This document shows positions 44,848 through 47,594 of a DNA stretch of 47,594 bases, piece by piece. The position numbers and the translations under genes were made by a program. Origin of the DNA: an uncultured Prochlorococcus sp. (GTDB lineage Bacteria > Cyanobacteriota > Cyanobacteriia > PCC-6307 > Cyanobiaceae); NCBI GenBank assembly GCA_902622625.1, contig CACNQS010000010.1:1-47594 (forward strand), given 5' to 3'. The notes under the pieces were generated by a model that did not search any database, was not told the DNA's origin, and saw only the letters and a program-made list of their open reading frames with translations. Position 1 is the stretch's first letter. Each line of letters starts with the position of its first letter.

Positions 44848-45777
44848 ATGACTGCCACTATTTCAAGACCTAAAATCTTTAACTGGGAAACATCTAATAT
44901 TCCTAACCTTGCAGGCAAAACAGCACTAATTACTGGTGCGAATAGTGGTCTTGGATACTACACTGCAAAGGCCTTAGCAGAAAAAAATGCTCATGTTGTT
45001 ATAGCTTGTAGATCGCTTGAAAAAGCTAATCAAACTATCAGAAAACTTAAAGGTCTTAATCCTGAAGGATTATTTACACCTCTAGAATTAGATTTGTCAG
45101 ATTTAAAAAATATTGTTGCAGTTCAGTCCAAGATTTTTGATATTTTTGAAAATTTGGATTTACTAATCAATAATGCAGGCATTATGCATCCGCCTAAAAC
45201 TCTTAGTGCCCAGGGATATGAAATACAATTTGCAGTTAATCATCTAGCTCACATGCTTTTGACTCTAAAGCTACTTCCAATTATTGAAAAAAAAGAAGGA
45301 TCTAGAATAGTAACGGTTACTTCCGGAGCACAATTTTTTGGCAAAGTTGGGTGGGGAAATTTGAAAGCCGAGAATTATTACAACAAATGGGAATCTTACT
45401 CCAATAGCAAATTAGCAAATGTAATGTTTGCTTTGGAACTAAATCAGAACTTAAAGCACAAAAATATACTTTCTTTAGCTGCTCACCCAGGAATTGCAAA
45501 AACAAATCTCTTTACTGCTCAAAAACCTAATCCTGGTCCATTAGAAAAATTCTCATTGGAATTATTTAGCCCTATTTTTCAAACCGCTGAGATGGGTGCT
45601 TTACCTCAACTTTTTGCAGCTACTTCACCAGACGTAAGAGGTGGTGATCATTATGGTCCTAGATTTAATTTCAGAGGTCATCCAAAACTATCCCCTACTT
45701 CTCCTTTCGCCATGAATAAAAAAGAAAGAAAAAATTTATGGGATAAAAGCCTCGAAATACTTAATAACTTCTTATGA
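44848..45777 (+). CDS. Short-chain dehydrogenase/reductase (retinol-dehydrogenase/POR-like)
   Basis: 309-residue SDR. Cofactor motif TGANSGLG (29-36), R55 after strand 2 suggests NADP preference, NNAG at 108-111, catalytic S159 and Y184-x3-K188 (YSNSK). The family is that of cyanobacterial SDRs resembling light-dependent protochlorophyllide reductase and retinol dehydrogenases. It is probably not POR itself, because it lacks the cysteine-rich POR segments. The C-terminal part (DVRGGDHYGPRFNFRGHP) is typical of this subgroup. Substrate unknown. Confidence 0.88.
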   Translation: MTATISRPKIFNWETSNIPNLAGKTALITGANSGLGYYTAKALAEKNAHVVIACRSLEKANQTIRKLKGLNPEGLFTPLELDLSDLKNIVAVQSKIFDIFENLDLLINNAGIMHPPKTLSAQGYEIQFAVNHLAHMLLTLKLLPIIEKKEGSRIVTVTSGAQFFGKVGWGNLKAENYYNKWESYSNSKLANVMFALELNQNLKHKNILSLAAHPGIAKTNLFTAQKPNPGPLEKFSLELFSPIFQTAEMGALPQLFAATSPDVRGGDHYGPRFNFRGHPKLSPTSPFAMNKKERKNLWDKSLEILNNFL

Positions 45778-46038
45778 ATTTTTCATTTTTACTAACTTTA
45801 GAAAATACTTCAAGATATGTAATTCACTCTCTGAAAGTTTCATAAATTCTGTTAAGGCATCATAATTTTTTTCATCAATTTTTTTTGACAATTGAATTAA
45901 ACTATCATGGTTTTCATTAATAAAGCGCTCAGCAATCTGAGATGGAGTTAAACCCTTTTCAATTAATTCACCTGGAGCATTTTTCTCCCACTTTTCATAA
46001 AACCAAGAGAACCAATATTTTGCAGTATTATCTTCCAT
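45772..46038 (-). CDS. Small soluble helical protein, unknown function
   Basis: 88 residues, rich in charged helices (KYWFSWFYEKWEKNAPGELI, then ITPSQIAERFINENHDS-type helix). No membrane segment, signal or known motif. It is transcribed convergently with the SDR gene (6-base overlap) and faces away from murD. Acceptable codon structure and an ATG start make it plausible. Confidence 0.65.
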   Translation of the reverse strand: MEDNTAKYWFSWFYEKWEKNAPGELIEKGLTPSQIAERFINENHDSLIQLSKKIDEKNYDALTEFMKLSESELHILKYFLKLVKMKNS

Positions 46039-46138
46039 TAATTAACTTTTCTTGGGCGAATACTATAAATACTGAAGAAAAATTTCATGATTGAATTACA
46101 CCTTAAACACAATTAATATAAATGCAATTATAAATTTA

Positions 46139-47569
46139 ATGATAAATAATCATTCAAGTAAAAGAAATATTAATCTTATAATTGGATTAGGTAGATCTGG
46201 ATTCTGGGCAGCCAAGTATTTGAGAAGCATCAATAAAAGAGTAATAGTTTGGGAAAGTAAAGATGGGATAGAATTCTTAGAAAGAAAAACAGCATTAGAA
46301 GAGCTTAATATAATAGTTTCTCTAAATAAAGAATTTGTATTTGAAGAAATTCAACCTTTTGTGAAAGAGATCGAATCTGTTGTTGTAAGTCCATCAATAC
46401 CTTATGACCATATAACTATTATTGAATTAAAAAAAGAGGGAATTAAAGTAATTGGAGAAATTAATGTTGCATGGGAAATTTTAAAAGACACAAATTGGAT
46501 AGGTATTACTGGCACTAATGGCAAGACTACTGTTACTCATCTACTAAGCCACATACTGAGCGATACTGGATTATATGCTCCTTTTGCTGGAAATATTGGT
46601 ACTCCTTTATGTCAATATGCTCACTCCAAAAAACATGAAAAAATTGATTGGATTGTAGCTGAATTAAGCAGTTATCAAATAGAAATATCTCCAGAAGTAA
46701 AACCTAATATTGGAATATGGACAACCTTCACAGAAGATCATCTTGAAAGACATAAAACACTTGAAAACTATTTCAACATAAAAAAAAGCTTGTTAGAAAA
46801 ATCTGATTTTAGAATTTATAATTATGACGATAAAAACCTAAGAAATCACTACAGTTCGCTATCAAAAGGGGTTTGGATAACAACTAGTTTCGATAAATCA
46901 AATTTTATTTATTGCGATTATTGGATAGATCATCAAGCATACATTGTTGAGAGAGGGAAGAAATTATTCAAACTTGAACATTTTTCTTTAAAAGGAATGC
47001 ATAATCTTCAAAATCTTTTATTGGTAATTGCAGCGGCAAGAAAAGTTGGATTATCTGGCAAGAAGATTAAAGATTCTTTATCTAATTACAAACAATTACC
47101 CCATAGGATGGAAACAATTTATAAAAATAATAATCTGGAAATCATTAATGATAGTAAAGCTACAAATTTTGACTCATCTATTGCGGGAATAAGTTCAATT
47201 GAAGGTCAAATAATAATCATTGCAGGGGGTAGATTAAAAGGCAATGAATATAGCGAGTGGGTAAAAGTTTTAAAGAAAAAAGTTAAATGTGTTTTCCTTT
47301 ATGGAGAAAGCTCAAAAGTTCTAAAAATGGCGCTTATTAACGAAGGATTTAAAAAAAATATTTTTGAATTTTCAGAACTAAAAGAGCTTTTAAATTTTGT
47401 TTTTCATTATTTACAAAATAATAAGGTTGGAACATTATTATTCTCACCTTCATGCTCTAGTTTTGATCAATTTAAAAATTATGAAGAGCGTGGAGATTAT
47501 TTCAAGAAAATAATAAGTGAAAAATTAAAGGTTAATAAATCCATTTTTTGTTCAAGTATCATTTCGTAG
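46139..47569 (+). CDS. murD: UDP-N-acetylmuramoyl-L-alanine:D-glutamate ligase
   Basis: Adds D-Glu to UDP-MurNAc-L-Ala in peptidoglycan synthesis. N-terminal [14 protein letters not shown]-loop [11 protein letters not shown] with GTNGKT at 125-130, [16 protein letters not shown] and the C-terminal domain with [15 protein letters not shown] and [20 protein letters not shown] start at ATG 46139; a longer frame from TTG 46091 adds a non-conserved Asn/Ile-rich stretch. About 476 residues. No other mur genes are in the window. Confidence 0.95.
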   Translation: MINNHSSKRNINLIIGLGRSGFWAAKYLRSINKRVIVWESKDGIEFLERKTALEELNIIVSLNKEFVFEEIQPFVKEIESVVVSPSIPYDHITIIELKKEGIKVIGEINVAWEILKDTNWIGITGTNGKTTVTHLLSHILSDTGLYAPFAGNIGTPLCQYAHSKKHEKIDWIVAELSSYQIEISPEVKPNIGIWTTFTEDHLERHKTLENYFNIKKSLLEKSDFRIYNYDDKNLRNHYSSLSKGVWITTSFDKSNFIYCDYWIDHQAYIVERGKKLFKLEHFSLKGMHNLQNLLLVIAAARKVGLSGKKIKDSLSNYKQLPHRMETIYKNNNLEIINDSKATNFDSSIAGISSIEGQIIIIAGGRLKGNEYSEWVKVLKKKVKCVFLYGESSKVLKMALINEGFKKNIFEFSELKELLNFVFHYLQNNKVGTLLFSPSCSSFDQFKNYEERGDYFKKIISEKLKVNKSIFCSSIIS

Positions 47570-47594
47570 TTTTCAGGTCGGTCATCACAACCGT

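Noticed and set aside
47570..47594. Last 25 bases after murD
   Set aside because: Too short to assign any feature.

Overview
This AT-rich window (about one third G+C by eye) has very short intergenic gaps and is almost certainly a chromosomal segment of Prochlorococcus, most likely a high-light-adapted clade. The evidence is the combination of kaiB and kaiC with no kaiA beside rplU-rpmA, an NblS-type light sensor kinase, a high-light-inducible (Hli) protein, plant-type [2Fe-2S] ferredoxin, a photosystem II S4-domain protein, a ClpR/ClpP pair, DUF1825/DUF3086/DUF3119 proteins typical of cyanobacteria, and lipid A genes next to an Omp85 barrel. I cannot fix the strain from sequence alone. No insertion sequence, prophage, CRISPR array or attachment site was seen.

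Layout. 1-4.3 kb: end of a PIN/TRAM protein, clpR-clpP, ilvC overlapping cobD. 4.3-6.1 kb: an hli gene, four small unknown genes and the histone-like protein HU. 6.3-6.7 kb: the largest gap, with a possible 36-residue ORF. 6.7-13.1 kb: glycogen debranching enzyme, tRNA-Gly, a sugar/cation symporter-like carrier, an MlaE-type lipid permease with a DUF3119 partner, a DUF3086 protein and plsY. 13.1-15.4 kb (minus): pyrF, tyrS, a DUF1825 protein. 15.6-17.7 kb (plus): a GIY-YIG-like protein and pepA. 17.7-23.8 kb (minus): the envelope block bamA-lpxC-fabZ-lpxA-lpxB followed by an exported MsrA. 23.8-28.1 kb: divergent purC/purD, then nblS. 28.1-30.8 kb: kaiBC on minus, rplU-rpmA divergent on plus. 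30.8-38.8 kb: a methyltransferase, truB, a SpoIID-like protein, RNase Z, a lumenal pentapeptide protein, ferredoxin, prmA, serA. 38.9-42.5 kb: a membrane protein, the PSII S4 protein, tRNA-Val(GAC), a DUF1295-like membrane enzyme, an FMN-binding oxidase-like protein, a 57-residue ORF, DoxX. 42.5-44.7 kb: a photolyase-like protein divergent from a frameshifted mini NAD-ligase gene. 44.8-47.6 kb: an SDR enzyme, a small unknown, murD.

Most of the window is ordinary core genome: proteostasis, amino acid and purine synthesis, outer membrane biogenesis, carbon storage, translation, and light/clock signalling. The most unusual part is 42.5-44.7 kb. There a photolyase-family protein carries its FAD domain first and what looks like the photolyase alpha/beta domain second. 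It is divergently transcribed from a stand-alone NAD+-ligase adenylation domain whose reading frame breaks at an A-run. A perfect 7-2-7 palindrome lies between them. A tRNA-Val with C instead of U at position 33 is the other notable oddity.
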